A DNA stretch of 64,000 nucleotides from Lachnospiraceae bacterium. Its GTDB lineage: Bacteria > Bacillota > Clostridia > Lachnospirales > Lachnospiraceae. Below the pieces are notes generated by a model, which searched no databases, had not been told where the DNA came from, and saw nothing but the letters and a program-made list of their open reading frames with translations. The number at the start of each line of letters is the position of its first letter. Position 1 is the first letter of the stretch. Positions 42,401-50,956 of the stretch are shown here, piece by piece. The position numbers were made by a program, and so were the translations under genes. The stretch is from contig JAETRI010000004.1 in the NCBI GenBank assembly GCA_021770245.1, forward strand, positions 57,819 through 121,818. Reading direction: 5' to 3'.

Positions 42401-42942
42401 TGAATCTCATGGGAAGTACGGAATCCGTCAAAGAAGTTGATGAAGGGAAGGCTGCCCTTGATCGCAGCCAGATGGGCTACTGCGGTAAGGTCCATGACTT
42501 CCTGCACGCTGCTCTCACACAGCATGGCGCATCCGGTCTGACGGCACGCATACACGTCGGAATGATCGCCGAAAATGTTCAGCGCATGGGATGCCACTGC
42601 CCTGGCCGATACGTTGAATACGCCGGGAAGCTGTTCGCCGGCGATCTTGTAAAGGTTGGGGATCATAAGCAGCAGACCCTGGGAAGCCGTATAGGTGGTG
42701 GTCAGCGCGCCCGCTGCCAGAGAGCCGTGCACCGCGCCTGCCGCGCCCGCTTCGGACTGCATCTCGGTGATCTTCACCGTCTGTCCGAACATATTCTTCC
42801 TGTCTGCCGTGGCCCATTCATCGGTGGCTTCCGCCATAGGAGATGAAGGGGTGATGGGATAGATAGCCGCAACATCGGTGAATGCGTATGACGCATGCGC
42901 TGCTGCATGGTTACCATCCATGGTTTTCATTTTCCTTGCCAT
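39403..42942 (-). CDS. nifJ: Pyruvate:ferredoxin (flavodoxin) oxidoreductase
   Basis: The 1179-residue single-chain enzyme has all expected domains. These are the pyrimidine-binding domain at the N-terminus (MDGNHAAAHASYAFTDVAAIYPITPSSPMAEATDEW), the middle gamma and swivel domains, and two 4Fe-4S motifs (CIQCNFCSYVCPHAVI and CTGCGSCANVCPGMKG). The C-terminal TPP domain has CAGCGETPY and WIFGGDGWAYDIGFGGVDH. It converts pyruvate and CoA to acetyl-CoA, CO2 and reduced ferredoxin, the central step of fermentation here. AAAGGAAGG precedes the ATG at 42942. It ends in a terminator at 39206-39250. Confidence 0.97.
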   Translation of the reverse strand: MARKMKTMDGNHAAAHASYAFTDVAAIYPITPSSPMAEATDEWATADRKNMFGQTVKITEMQSEAGAAGAVHGSLAAGALTTTYTASQGLLLMIPNLYKIAGEQLPGVFNVSARAVASHALNIFGDHSDVYACRQTGCAMLCESSVQEVMDLTAVAHLAAIKGSLPFINFFDGFRTSHEIQKIETWDYEDLKEMTDMDALDAFRAHALNPNHPCQRGSAQNPDIFFQAREASNPYYDAMPGIVQMYMDKVNEKIGTDYKLFNYYGAPDAEHVIVAMGSVNDTIEETIDYVIKTSGAKVGVVKVRLYRPFCAQALIDAIPETVKQISVLDRTKEPGALGEPLYLDVVAALKGSKFDAVPIYSGRYGLGSKDTTPAQIVAVYGNTEKKKFTIGIVDDVTNLSLKLGAELVTTPEGTTNCKFWGLGADGTVGANKNSIKIIGDNTDMYAQAYFDYDSKKSGGVTMSHLRFGHKKIKSTYLIRQANFVACHNPAYIRKYNMVQELVDGGTFLLNCAWSVDELDQHLPGQVKKFIADHKINFYIIDGVKIGIETGMGPTRINTILQSAFFELTGIIPAEKANELMKAAAQATYGRKGEDVVKKNWAAIDAGAKGVVKVEVPAGWSDCEDEGLDYAVVTEGRKEVVDFVNNIQTKVSAQEGNTLPVSAFKDYVDGSTPSGSSAYEKRGIAVNVPSWDPSKCIQCNFCSYVCPHAVIRPVVMTEEELAAAPAGTAEVAKDMTGMPGKKFAVSVSVLDCTGCGSCANVCPGMKGEKALTMVPLDTQLDKEALFTYGQTLEEKPEVLEKFKETSVKGSQFKQPLLEFSGACAGCGETPYAKLITQLFGDRMYIANATGCSSIWGNSSPSTPYTVNKAGKGPAWDNSLFEDNAEFGMGMLLAQKALRGGLKEKVEKVLANTDDAAVKAACQEYLDTFNSGITNGPATDKLVAALEGKDCDTCRDIVKNKDFLSKKSQWIFGGDGWAYDIGFGGVDHVLASGEDINVMVFNTEVYSNTGGQASKATPTGAVAQFAAGGKEVKQKDLASIAMSYGYVYVAQISMGADYNQTVKAIAEAEAYPGPSLIIAYAPCINHGIKKGMSKAQTEEKLAVETGYWHMFRFNPAAEKKFVVDSKAPTKDFKEFIGGEVRYTSLALKDAEKAARLQAQAEANAKERYEYLQKLQVLYGND

Positions 42943-43211
42943 AAAAACCTTCCTTTCTATACTTTATAGATAATCATTTTTTCAGCCCTTTAGAGCTTCC
43001 CTTCCGGATGCCCTTCAGAGCTGTCAAAAATTTACCTTCAAGATATTCAATATTATACATCTTTGCCGCCCTTCATGGATATTCATATTTTATATATTTA
43101 ATATATATTTTTTGATATATTGTATTGCAGTCCGCCTCTATTGGCCCTATAATAGAAGAAAATTTACAATAATCGGAACAAAAATCATAACGGATTATGT
43201 ACCTGACAACA

Positions 43212-43302
43212 GGGAGCCGTATGAACGGCCCTGCCCACCCTGCCGTGCCCAAGCCGGTACCGTGCCTGCGGCAGGATGGGCAGGGCCGTTCATACGGCTC
43301 CC
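43212..43302. repeat. Long hairpin, family A-like (34-bp arms)
   Basis: The arm 43212-43245 (begins gggagccgtatgaacggcc) is inverted at 43269-43302 with one mismatch around a 23-base loop. The central ATGAACGGCCCTGC is shared with 29301-29382, but the outer part is different, so the family seems modular. It lies between the divergent PFOR and LysR genes. The rest of the gap (42943-43211) is A/T-rich and probably holds the PFOR promoter, which I could not fix. Confidence 0.8.
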
Positions 43303-43348
43303 CATCGTCGGACACATGAAACGTTACCACGAATCGAAGGAGACTGCC

Positions 43349-44278
43349 ATGAACCTGAATGTACTGCGTTACGCCCTGGAGGTGGAGAAGAGCCGCTCCA
43401 TCACCGGAGCCGCCAAACAGCTTTTCATCAGCCAGCCCAACCTGAGCCGGGACATAAGGGAACTGGAAGAGGAGATCGGCTTTTCCGTTTTCACCAGGAA
43501 CTCCCGGGGAGTCGTCCCCACGGAAAGGGGACGGGAATTTCTCCAGCTTGCCAGGAAGGCGGTGCGGCAGTATCAGGCCCTGGAGGATTATTGCAGCAGG
43601 GACGAGCCCGACAGCCTCCGTCTGCATCTTTGCGCCCCCCACTCCGCACTCCTCTCCTCCGTCCTCACCTCCTTTCTCGCAAAATACGGGCGCGGACGCA
43701 GGCTTTCCGTCAAGTACCATGAAACCGGGGCCCTGGAAGCCATCGAACGGGCGCAGCAGCGCGATTGCAGCTTTTCCGTCATCCGCACGCCCGAGCGGTA
43801 CGAAAAATCGATCCTGCCCTTAATCCGGCAAAGGGAGCTGGCCGCCGAGGTTCTGGGCCGCTGCGAGCTTACCGTCCTTTTCTCCGAGCATCATCCCCTG
43901 GCGGATGTTCCCGTGCTTACCGCGGACATGCTGGAGCCCTATCCGGAAATCCTGTGGGAGGATGCTTCCCTCGCCTCCTGGCTTCACGAACCCGCCGAGA
44001 CGGGGTGTTTTCTGCACGCCGGAACGGACGGCGCGCTTATCGTCCATTCGCCTGCCCTGCGCTGTGATATCCTTTCCCACATTCCCGGGACCTTCCAGCT
44101 TTCCCCGCCCGTCCCGGAATCCGTCCTCGCCCAATACCGGCTCGTCGTCCGTAAAATCCAGGGCGCACCCCGCAGGATGACGCTGCTGCTGATTCTCCCC
44201 GAGGATTACCACCCCTCACAGACGGAGCAGGCCTTCCTTGCGATGCTCAGACAGGCCTGCGGCGCCTACCGCCTATAG
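43349..44278 (+). CDS. LysR-family transcriptional regulator
   Basis: A 309-residue protein with the N-terminal LysR HTH (MNLNVLRYALEVEKSRSITGAAKQLFISQPNLSRDIRELEEEIG) and a C-terminal substrate-binding-like domain that ends in QAFLAMLRQACGAYRL. GAAGGAG lies 7 bases before the ATG at 43349. It is divergent from the PFOR gene, so regulation of PFOR is a natural hypothesis but not shown. The effector is unknown. Confidence 0.9.
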   Translation: MNLNVLRYALEVEKSRSITGAAKQLFISQPNLSRDIRELEEEIGFSVFTRNSRGVVPTERGREFLQLARKAVRQYQALEDYCSRDEPDSLRLHLCAPHSALLSSVLTSFLAKYGRGRRLSVKYHETGALEAIERAQQRDCSFSVIRTPERYEKSILPLIRQRELAAEVLGRCELTVLFSEHHPLADVPVLTADMLEPYPEILWEDASLASWLHEPAETGCFLHAGTDGALIVHSPALRCDILSHIPGTFQLSPPVPESVLAQYRLVVRKIQGAPRRMTLLLILPEDYHPSQTEQAFLAMLRQACGAYRL

Positions 44279-44291
44279 GGGCAGGTCCTTG

Positions 44292-46718
44292 TTATTTTTC
44301 CGCAATGGTTTCCACAATACTCATCCCGCGGATCCGCCCCGCCGGGCCGCATACCGCCGCCGCGGAGGAGACCAGTACCAGCGCCACGATCATGGCAAGC
44401 GCCTCCCAGGGAATCTCCCAGGGGCTGCCCCAGCGTCCGGTGACCATTTTATCGAATAAAATCCTGTGGATCCACAGGCCCAGGACGCCCCCCGCCGCGC
44501 TGCCGCCCAGGGCATAGGTCAGCGCCTCGGCCAGGACCATTTTCTCCAGCTGCACACAGCTCATGCCGATCGCCCGCATGGCGCCATACTGTTTCATTCG
44601 CGCGTTCACGCTCATGGCAATGCTGTTTACGATATTCAGGATCGTGATCAGGGCTATAATGGCAAGAAAGCCGTATACGAACAGGGCAAAGGACCAGAAC
44701 GCCCCTCTTACCTCCCCATTGTTCAGCCGTTTGTCCGAGAAGAGCACGCCTTCCCCCGCCGCTTCCCGGATCCGTTCCACGTCCCCGTCCGTGGCGCCGC
44801 GGGAGAGCTGTACGTCCACACAGGTTAAACCGTCGTCCCCTGTCAGGGCACGGAAGGCCTCTTCGGAGCAGATGAGACAGATTCCGCCGGGGGAGGCGTC
44901 AAAGGGGATCTTGGAAAGGATCCCCGCCACCACCACCTCCTCTTCTCCCAGAGGCGTACGGAGCCGTATCCGCTCCCCCACCGACGCGGGGCGCGCCGCA
45001 TCGTACATGAGGAGCACCTTTTTCTCCCCTCCTGCCGCCTCTTCCCCGATAAAATCCAGGCTGCCCTCCAACAGATCTTCTTCCGCCCAGCCGAACTGGT
45101 ATTTCTCATAGGAGATCAGGTCGATTCCCGTCTCTCCCTCCTTCGTCACGCCGCCAAGCCCGTAGGCAAAAGCACGCCCATAAGCCCTTTCTACTCCGGG
45201 AAACTCCTCCAGCCTTTCCGGCAGCCCGCCGTCGATTATGCGGCCGTTATCCCGGCTTACGACGGATAAATCCGGCGCATAGGGCTTCAGCGGATTCACC
45301 GCATGACGCATGAATTGAAGCAGGACGGCAAAAGCCAAAAAAAGGATGATACTGAAGGCAAAGGAACCTCCCAGCAGGAACAGGTTCCCGCCCGGGCGGA
45401 CATGCTTCCCCGATGCGCTGCGCCTTCCGGAGAGCGCATGGCCGATCCCCACCGATATCTCCACGCCGAACCAGCCCGTACCAAGGGCCTGCACTGCGGC
45501 CGCACCGTTTTCACCTCCTCCGGATACGGCGGTCAGCGGCGACACCCGGGCCGCCCTTTTTGCCGGAGCTCCGGCCGCCAGCAGCACCGTAAGAATCCCC
45601 ACCGCCGTGCCGGATACCCAGGCGGCAGGGCTTACCGCAAACCGGGGCATATCCCCGAAATACGTGGGGGAAAGCATTGCGAGCAGGGCGCACAGGGCCC
45701 AAATAATCAGGGTTCCTGCCGCCAGGCCTGCGGGGATCGCCTTCCGGCACCAGCCCAGCGCTTCCCTGCGCACAAAGGCCATCACCTGCCTGCGGGAGGC
45801 CCCGAGGCATCGCAGCAGGCCGAAGAATTCCGTCTTCCGGGTTACGTTGCTGTTCATCGCGCCGGAAATCATCAGCACGCCCGCCGTCAGGACCAGAAGG
45901 AACAACAGCAGGGCCGATACCATCAGACCCTGCATGGACGGGTCGCTGCTTCCTCCGCTAACCCCCAGCAGCCCCGAATTTTCCGCTACCGTGCCCCCGG
46001 TCCCGTCCAAGCTTTTCCGGATTCCTTCCACCGATTTTCTCAGGTTTCCTCTTTCCGAGAGCCTGACATACCAGACGGCTTCCGCGTCCCTCCCCTCCGG
46101 CGTGATCCGTTCCTGATCCTCCCTGGTGAGGACCACCCCCACCGCATCTTTACTCATAAGCATTCCCGTATCCTGCGTAAAACCGGAAATCCGGCATCTC
46201 AGCGTACCGTCCGGCAGGCTTATCGTAACCTCGTCCCCCACCGACAGGCCGTAGAGCTCGCCGGCGTTTCGGCTCAGCGCCGCTTCCCCCGGTCCTGCAG
46301 GGTAACCGCCCGCTTCAAAGGGGATGGAGGGCCCCATCATCTCTTCCACACCCTCCCCGTAACCGCAGATCACCGCCGGCCGGTCAAACAGAAAATAATC
46401 CTGATCCAGCCTGTAATTGAGCGCGTCGTACCAGACCATGGCCTCCACCTCCGGCCGCATGGAAACCAGTTCCGCTTCCTCGTCGGTGATTCCGGAAAGA
46501 CGGATGTGCCAGTATCCATAATCCTTCAGCAAACGGATACGCTGGCTTCTCACCTCCATATCCGCCATGCCGCAGATGGCCGTCACCAGGAAAACCGCCA
46601 GGAAAATGCACCAAAACGTCATTCTGTTTTCTTTTTTATGCGCCTGTGCCGATAAAGGGATCAGGTCCAGATAGCTGCCCATATCCTGACTTCGTGCCCT
46701 CTTAAGATAACTTTTCAT
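44292..46718 (-). CDS. FtsX/MacB-type ABC transporter permease
   Basis: The 808-residue permease has an N-terminal helix, a large extracellular domain (about 55-265), a three-helix FtsX block (about 270-405), a second helix and extracellular domain (about 445-675), and a final FtsX block of three helices (VYGFLAIIALITILNIVNSIAMSVNARMKQYGAMRAIGMS). This duplicated layout is typical of two-FtsX-domain transporters for lipoproteins or antimicrobial peptide resistance. It overlaps the ATPase gene by 17 bases. The two-component system upstream (48940-49629 and 47525-48748) probably controls it. Confidence 0.88.
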   Translation of the reverse strand: MKSYLKRARSQDMGSYLDLIPLSAQAHKKENRMTFWCIFLAVFLVTAICGMADMEVRSQRIRLLKDYGYWHIRLSGITDEEAELVSMRPEVEAMVWYDALNYRLDQDYFLFDRPAVICGYGEGVEEMMGPSIPFEAGGYPAGPGEAALSRNAGELYGLSVGDEVTISLPDGTLRCRISGFTQDTGMLMSKDAVGVVLTREDQERITPEGRDAEAVWYVRLSERGNLRKSVEGIRKSLDGTGGTVAENSGLLGVSGGSSDPSMQGLMVSALLLFLLVLTAGVLMISGAMNSNVTRKTEFFGLLRCLGASRRQVMAFVRREALGWCRKAIPAGLAAGTLIIWALCALLAMLSPTYFGDMPRFAVSPAAWVSGTAVGILTVLLAAGAPAKRAARVSPLTAVSGGGENGAAAVQALGTGWFGVEISVGIGHALSGRRSASGKHVRPGGNLFLLGGSFAFSIILFLAFAVLLQFMRHAVNPLKPYAPDLSVVSRDNGRIIDGGLPERLEEFPGVERAYGRAFAYGLGGVTKEGETGIDLISYEKYQFGWAEEDLLEGSLDFIGEEAAGGEKKVLLMYDAARPASVGERIRLRTPLGEEEVVVAGILSKIPFDASPGGICLICSEEAFRALTGDDGLTCVDVQLSRGATDGDVERIREAAGEGVLFSDKRLNNGEVRGAFWSFALFVYGFLAIIALITILNIVNSIAMSVNARMKQYGAMRAIGMSCVQLEKMVLAEALTYALGGSAAGGVLGLWIHRILFDKMVTGRWGSPWEIPWEALAMIVALVLVSSAAAVCGPAGRIRGMSIVETIAEK

Positions 46719-47397
46719 CCGTTTGTCCTCCCAAATCCGTCAGAATCCCGTCCGCCACCCGCAGGACCCGATCCGTCTGTGCGGTCAAATTATTGTTATG
46801 GGTGATCATCAGAATCGTCTGTGAAAAGATGCGGGATGCCCGGATAAGCAGCTCCATCACATCCTGGCTGTTTTTGGAATCCAGATTCCCCGTGGGTTCG
46901 TCCGCCAGAATCAGCGTGGGGTGCATCATCAGAGCCCTGCCGATGGCTGCCCGCTGCTGCTGGCCTCCGGAAAGCTGTCCGGGCAGATGCCTCCTGCGTT
47001 CGGTCAGTCCCAATACCTCCAGGATTTCATCCGCCGCGCCCTTGGGAGGCCTGCGGTGATCCAGCAGCATGGGGAACAGGATATTCTGTTCCACGCTCAG
47101 CTCCGGGATCAGCTGAAAATTCTGAAACACGAATCCGATGTTCCTCCGCCTGAAAACCGTCCGTTTCTCGTCGTCCATGGAAAACAGGTCGCTTCCGTCC
47201 ACCCAGACCCTGCCCGCAGTAGGCGTATCCAGGCCTCCGATACAGTTTAAAAGCGTACTTTTTCCCGATCCGGATTCCCCCACCACGGCCGCGAATTCTC
47301 CCTTTTGCAGGGTAAAAGAAGCATTTTTCAACGCCTCCACACGGCTCTCGCCGCTTCCGTAAGTCTTACAGAGATGATCCACCTTCAATATTTCCAC
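46702..47397 (-). CDS. ABC transporter ATP-binding protein (LolD/MacB type)
   Basis: A 231-residue ATPase with Walker A GESGSGKST, Q-loop FQNFQLIPELSVEQN, signature LSGGQQQRAAIGRALM, Walker B LILADEPTGNLD and switch His in ITHNNNL. The LDSKNSQDV sequence after Walker B is characteristic of the MacB/LolD/BceA group. The start is GTG at 47397, with GGAGG upstream. It partners with the permease at 44292-46718. Confidence 0.93.
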   Translation of the reverse strand: MEILKVDHLCKTYGSGESRVEALKNASFTLQKGEFAAVVGESGSGKSTLLNCIGGLDTPTAGRVWVDGSDLFSMDDEKRTVFRRRNIGFVFQNFQLIPELSVEQNILFPMLLDHRRPPKGAADEILEVLGLTERRRHLPGQLSGGQQQRAAIGRALMMHPTLILADEPTGNLDSKNSQDVMELLIRASRIFSQTILMITHNNNLTAQTDRVLRVADGILTDLGGQTDEKLS

Positions 47398-47426
47398 CGT
47401 TTTTCCTCCTTTTTGAATTTACCCGT

Positions 47427-47488
47427 TTTGGGCCGCCTGCGGCACAAATTGGGAATGCAAAATAAGCCATCAGGCTTATTTTGCATTC
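47427..47488. repeat. Hairpin family B copy inside the two-component/transporter operon
   Basis: TTTG-g-GCCGC-ct-GCGGC-a-CAAA (47427-47450) is followed by a perfect 16-bp stem GAATGCAAAATAAGCC with an ATCA loop (47453-47488). It lies between the sensor kinase and ATPase genes, so it would be part of the mRNA and could act as a processing or partial-termination site. Confidence 0.75.
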
Positions 47489-47524
47489 TATCCCCCTTTT
47501 CTTAAGAAACGGCGCCATTCTGCC

Positions 47525-48748
47525 TTACGGTTTTGCAGGAAACGAAAGAAAGAACACCGTCTGCGTCCCGGGCTCGCTTCTTACGCCCGCGCTCCCTCCC
47601 TGCCCCTCCATAATCGAGCGCACCAGGGGAAGGCCCAGACCTGCGCCGGTCCTCCGGCTGCTTTCCCTTCCCCGATAAAACCGCTTGAAAATATGATAGA
47701 TCTCCTCCTGTCCGATTCCCTCCCCGTCGTCCGTCACCAGAATGCAGAACATCAGCGGCGTCCTCTCCCAGGAAATCCGGATCCGTCCTCCGGACTCGGT
47801 ATGGTCCAGGGCATTCTTCACCAGATTCTGCAGGGCCTCCACGCTCCAGATATCGTCGCAGAACAGCTCCTCGTCGTCCTGTTGGATCTCCAGCGATTTT
47901 TCTTCCCGTTTTGCGCGTACCCGAAGATCCTCCACCGCCCGCTCCGCCAGCACGGCGGCCCGGCAGAACCTCTTCTCGAATCGGATGCTCCCCGCGTCCA
48001 GGCGCGCCATCTTAAGGAGCATCCCGATGAGTTCCTCCATCCGTCCCAGGGAAAATGCCGACTTCTCCGCAAATTCCTGCACGGTTTCCGCTTCCTCCAC
48101 ATGTGCCCGGATGATCTCGTTATACATGGACGCAGCCGTCAGAGGTGTTTTCAGCTGATGAGAGAGATCGGAAATCATCCTTTTTAAGAATTCCTTGCTG
48201 CGCGCTTCCTGCTCCCTCCCCGCCCTCAGAGCCCCGGCCAGGCCGTCCATGAGGGAAAACAGGCGATAAACCGTCCCTTCCCGGACCGTCAAAAGCTCCC
48301 CTGTCTCCTTTCCGGAAAGGAAACCCTCCATCGCCTCCGCGGCCTTTTTATATAACTCTTCCCGCCTTTTCAGATATATAAAAATCCCCCCGGCCATCGA
48401 TACGGCCAGCAGGATTTCTTTTCCCAAAAGCAAATATCCCAGCCCTGTCCGCTGCGGCGCGAACGCATTCAGAAGTGCCTGTCCGTCCGCAGAGCGTCCG
48501 ATCCTCTCCACCAGGGCGGCTCCCTCCGGCGTGATGCGCCATGAGGAAAGGATCCGTCCCACTTCCACAGGCGGCATCCCGCTCTCCAGCAGAGCCGAGG
48601 CCGCCATCTCGGCCTGCCGGGCCGCCATGCGGGCCATATCCCTTCCCTCCCGCCCGTACAGGCTCCAATCCGCCGCCGCACCAAGCAGCAGACAGACCGC
48701 TAAGAACAGGAAAAGGATCCTTACCTCTTTTTCTTGAAAACAATCCAT
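47525..48748 (-). CDS. Sensor histidine kinase
   Basis: A 407-residue membrane kinase with TM1 at about 10-30, an extracellular region of about 90 residues, TM2 near 110-130, then the dimerisation domain with the phosphorylated His in ISDLSHQLKTPL (about 190-205). The ATP-binding domain follows, with LQNLVKNALDHTESGG (N box), VTDDGEGIGQEE (G1) and RRTGAGLGLPLV (G2). It partners with the OmpR-type regulator at 48940-49629 and probably senses a wall-active compound or peptide, given the transporter that follows. Its AGGAG ribosome binding site lies in the dispersed repeat at 48755-48926. Confidence 0.93.
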   Translation of the reverse strand: MDCFQEKEVRILFLFLAVCLLLGAAADWSLYGREGRDMARMAARQAEMAASALLESGMPPVEVGRILSSWRITPEGAALVERIGRSADGQALLNAFAPQRTGLGYLLLGKEILLAVSMAGGIFIYLKRREELYKKAAEAMEGFLSGKETGELLTVREGTVYRLFSLMDGLAGALRAGREQEARSKEFLKRMISDLSHQLKTPLTAASMYNEIIRAHVEEAETVQEFAEKSAFSLGRMEELIGMLLKMARLDAGSIRFEKRFCRAAVLAERAVEDLRVRAKREEKSLEIQQDDEELFCDDIWSVEALQNLVKNALDHTESGGRIRISWERTPLMFCILVTDDGEGIGQEEIYHIFKRFYRGRESSRRTGAGLGLPLVRSIMEGQGGSAGVRSEPGTQTVFFLSFPAKP

Positions 48749-48754
48749 ATTTGG

Positions 48755-48926
48755 CTCCTATCTGCGCGCTCCGGCGCGCATACAAATCAGGGGGAGTGAA
48801 AGATTTGAAAAATCTTTCACTCTTATACCCTTGCCTTTCCCGTTTTGGGTCTTCCCAAAACGGGAATAGGCCCAAATCCGTAAGACTGAAAATTTTAATT
48901 TTCAATCTTGCTCCCATCTGCGCGCC
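48755..48926. repeat. Two diverged units of the 60-bp hairpin repeat (family C)
   Basis: Two units, each with a TGCGCGC-tccg-GCGCGCA-type stem and a GTGAAAGATT/AATCTTTCAC or GACTGAAAAT/ATTTTCAATC stem, are separated by an extra hairpin CCCGTTTTGGG/CCCAAAACGGG (48839-48863). The unit matches the array at 53411-53690. The repeat end gives the sequence AGGAG 6 bases before the sensor kinase ATG. Confidence 0.8.
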
Positions 48927-48939
48927 TTGGCGCACTCCG

Positions 48940-49629
48940 TTAAGCCTTCCATCGGTATCCGAAGCCCCGTACGGTGACCAGATGTTCCGGGCGGGACGGA
49001 TCCCTTTCCACCTTTTCCCGCAGGCGGCGGATGTACACCGACAAGGTATTTTCGTCCACAAAAGGACTGCCCTCGTCCCACAGTTTACGCAGGATCTGGT
49101 CCCGGGGCACCACCCGACCCACATTTTGGACCAGAAAACACAATAACCGATATTCCGCCCCTGTCAGATCCAGTGCGGCGCCGTCCAGGGCGGCCCGGCC
49201 GGACAGAAGGTCAATGGACAGACCGCCGCATTCCAATACGGAATCCGTCCCGTTTTCCGCCGTCCTCGTCCGCCGCAGCAGGGCACGAATCCGGGAGCAC
49301 AGTTCTCCGAGACGATAGGGCTTGGTGATATAATCGTCGCCTCCGCCGTCCAGCCCCCGTATTATATTGACCTCTTCGTCCGCAGCCGTTAAGAAGATGA
49401 TCGGCACATCCTCCCTGCGGCTCCTCACCCGCTCACATACCTCGAATCCGGTTCCATCCGGCAGGGATACGTCCAGCAGGAGCAGGTCGAACGCGTTCTC
49501 CTCCAGCAGCTTAAACGCTTCTTTCACCGTTCCCGCCACATGCATTTCATACCCTTCCCGCTTTAATACCCACGCCAGCCCGTCCACCAGGCTCGCATCG
49601 TCCTCCAGAAGCAGTATTTTAGTTCCCAT
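48940..49629 (-). CDS. OmpR-family response regulator
   Basis: A 229-residue regulator. The receiver domain has the acidic pair in LLLEDDASL, the phospho-accepting Asp in DLLLLDVSLPDG (about 51-54), Thr in IIFLTAADE and Lys in YITKPYRLGEL. The winged HTH C-terminus has LTGAEYRLLCFLVQNVGRVVPRDQIL and ENTLSVYIRRLREKVE. It starts at ATG 49629, with AGGAGAATC upstream. It is first in the order regulator-kinase-ATPase-permease and likely controls the whole set. Confidence 0.93.
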   Translation of the reverse strand: MGTKILLLEDDASLVDGLAWVLKREGYEMHVAGTVKEAFKLLEENAFDLLLLDVSLPDGTGFEVCERVRSRREDVPIIFLTAADEEVNIIRGLDGGGDDYITKPYRLGELCSRIRALLRRTRTAENGTDSVLECGGLSIDLLSGRAALDGAALDLTGAEYRLLCFLVQNVGRVVPRDQILRKLWDEGSPFVDENTLSVYIRRLREKVERDPSRPEHLVTVRGFGYRWKA

Positions 49630-49721
49630 TTCCCGATTCTCCTGCCATTGTGCTGTTATCATAATAAAAGCCGTCGGGCTTATTTTTCAACTTATCATAC
49701 CACAAACAAACCCGTGCCCAC

Positions 49722-49737
49722 CTTACATTTCTGTAAG
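49722..49737. promoter_or_regulatory. Palindrome CTTACATTTCTGTAAG upstream of the response regulator
   Basis: A perfect dyad (6-bp arms, 4-base centre) about 95 bases before the regulator start. A TATGAT -10-like element lies just downstream on the minus strand (near 49695-49700), so the palindrome falls in the -35 area. It is a candidate binding site for the regulator itself. Confidence 0.45.
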
Positions 49738-49789
49738 AAAAGCTTTGGCCCGCCGCTCTCCGCTTCCGCCCGCGCAGATAGTGAAAAGC

Positions 49790-49839
49790 AAAACGCCGAT
49801 AACATCCCGGGAAAAGCATTTCCCTGTTATCGGCGTTTT
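49790..49839. terminator. Terminator behind the C_GCAxxG_C_C gene
   Basis: AAAACGCCGATAACA and its exact inverse pair around a 20-base loop, with A-run/T-run flanks. It ends the minus-strand unit coming from 50836 and lies 13 bases after that stop. Confidence 0.85.
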
Positions 49840-49852
49840 AGTCAAATCCTTT

Positions 49853-50326
49853 TCAGATGTCTTCCGTCTGCTCCTCCAGCAGAAATTCTTCCACCAGCCG
49901 GGCGGCAGTGCGTACCGCACCGCTGCAGGGTCGGCTGGCATAATATTCCGGTGTGCGTTCTGCAGGGCGGGCGCTTTCTTCCCGCTCCATCCCTTCCGGC
50001 AGGCCGAGGAGTTCCCGGCACAGGATGGTTCCCTGTTCCTCCCGGAATCTGTCGCTCATCCTGCGCACCAGTTCATAACAGCGCGTCTTCTCTTCTTCCT
50101 CTTCCGGCGTCGTAAAGCCCTTTTTCAGCCCGGCCAGCATAGCCATGGCCGACACCGTACCGCATACCTCCCGCATCCGCCCGATTCCGGCGCTCATGGG
50201 ACCGGCGATTCGCAGCGCCGTTTCCCGATCCAGTCCGAACAAATCCGCATAAGCGGCAAATACGGACTGGGCACAGGCATATCCCGATTCAAACAGCGCC
50301 ACCGCATCCTCCACCCTACTTTTCAT
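49853..50326 (-). CDS. C_GCAxxG_C_C family redox protein
   Basis: A 157-residue protein matching the C_GCAxxG_C_C family: ESGYACAQSVF (C), AGPMSAGIGRMREVCGTVSA (the GxGxxxxxCG core), ILCRELLG and RPCSGAVRTAARLVEEFL. The four conserved cysteines suggest metal or cofactor binding and a redox role; no specific reaction is established. The first motif reads GYACAQ rather than the more common GYNCAQ. It begins 3 bases after the SEC-C gene stop, so the two form an operon. Confidence 0.85.
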   Translation of the reverse strand: MKSRVEDAVALFESGYACAQSVFAAYADLFGLDRETALRIAGPMSAGIGRMREVCGTVSAMAMLAGLKKGFTTPEEEEEKTRCYELVRRMSDRFREEQGTILCRELLGLPEGMEREESARPAERTPEYYASRPCSGAVRTAARLVEEFLLEEQTEDI

Positions 50327-50329
50327 CTC

Positions 50330-50836
50330 TTATTTCCCTTTTCCGCAGCATTTCTTATACTTCTTGCCGCTGCCACAGGGACAGGGATCGTTGGGATAAA
50401 CCTTCTTGTCCTTCACGACGGTGGTAGAAGTCTTCTGCTCCTTGTACAAGGCTTTCTGCGTCTCTTCGTCGAAAATGGTGTTCCATTCTTCCAGCCCGTA
50501 CAGCCAGTCCGCTCCTGCCGCCACCATATTCTTATAGAGTAGTTCCTTGTCAAAGCCCAGGTTTACCGGCGTATCCTCTTCCATTTCCTCAATGGGATTG
50601 GCCTCCTTCAGGCTGTCGTTAATCCCGTCCAGGAAGCCCGTCATGGTCATGATATCCACTTCGTACCGGTCGGCCAGTTCCTTTACGGTTCCCTGCACCA
50701 CTTCGTCCGGGTTTTTCAAAAGCTGTGCATAGATTTCTTTTTCTTTTTCAAAATAATCTGTCCACATCTTCTTCAGCTTTCCTTTGTCCGCTGTTTCGGA
50801 ATAGGCCATTGATCTCCATTTTTCTAATAATGCCAT
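50330..50836 (-). CDS. SEC-C motif protein
   Basis: A 168-residue acidic protein that ends in a SEC-C zinc-binding motif ([20 protein letters not shown]), preceded by a helical domain ([25 protein letters not shown]). SEC-C tails bind zinc and, in SecA, SecB. The function of stand-alone proteins is not known. I use ATG 50836 with GAGG 8 bases upstream; the GTG at 50845 lies on the ribosome binding site. Confidence 0.85.
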   Translation of the reverse strand: MALLEKWRSMAYSETADKGKLKKMWTDYFEKEKEIYAQLLKNPDEVVQGTVKELADRYEVDIMTMTGFLDGINDSLKEANPIEEMEEDTPVNLGFDKELLYKNMVAAGADWLYGLEEWNTIFDEETQKALYKEQKTSTTVVKDKKVYPNDPCPCGSGKKYKKCCGKGK

Positions 50837-50956
50837 ATCTTTCACCTCGTTCGTATATTTATACTGTCCTGTATTCTTCGCATCCGCTCGGAATACAGAT
50901 AGTATATACCAAACGGCGTCTAAAGTCCAGTTCGGGTTCGCTTTGATCGCGGCAAA

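Noticed and set aside
40822..42846. 674-codon plus-strand frame opposite PFOR
   Set aside because: PFOR motifs on the minus strand are unambiguous; the opposite frame is a codon-bias shadow.
43073..43720. Minus-strand frame overlapping the LysR gene
   Set aside because: It is the antisense of the LysR coding sequence, which has clear family motifs and a ribosome binding site.
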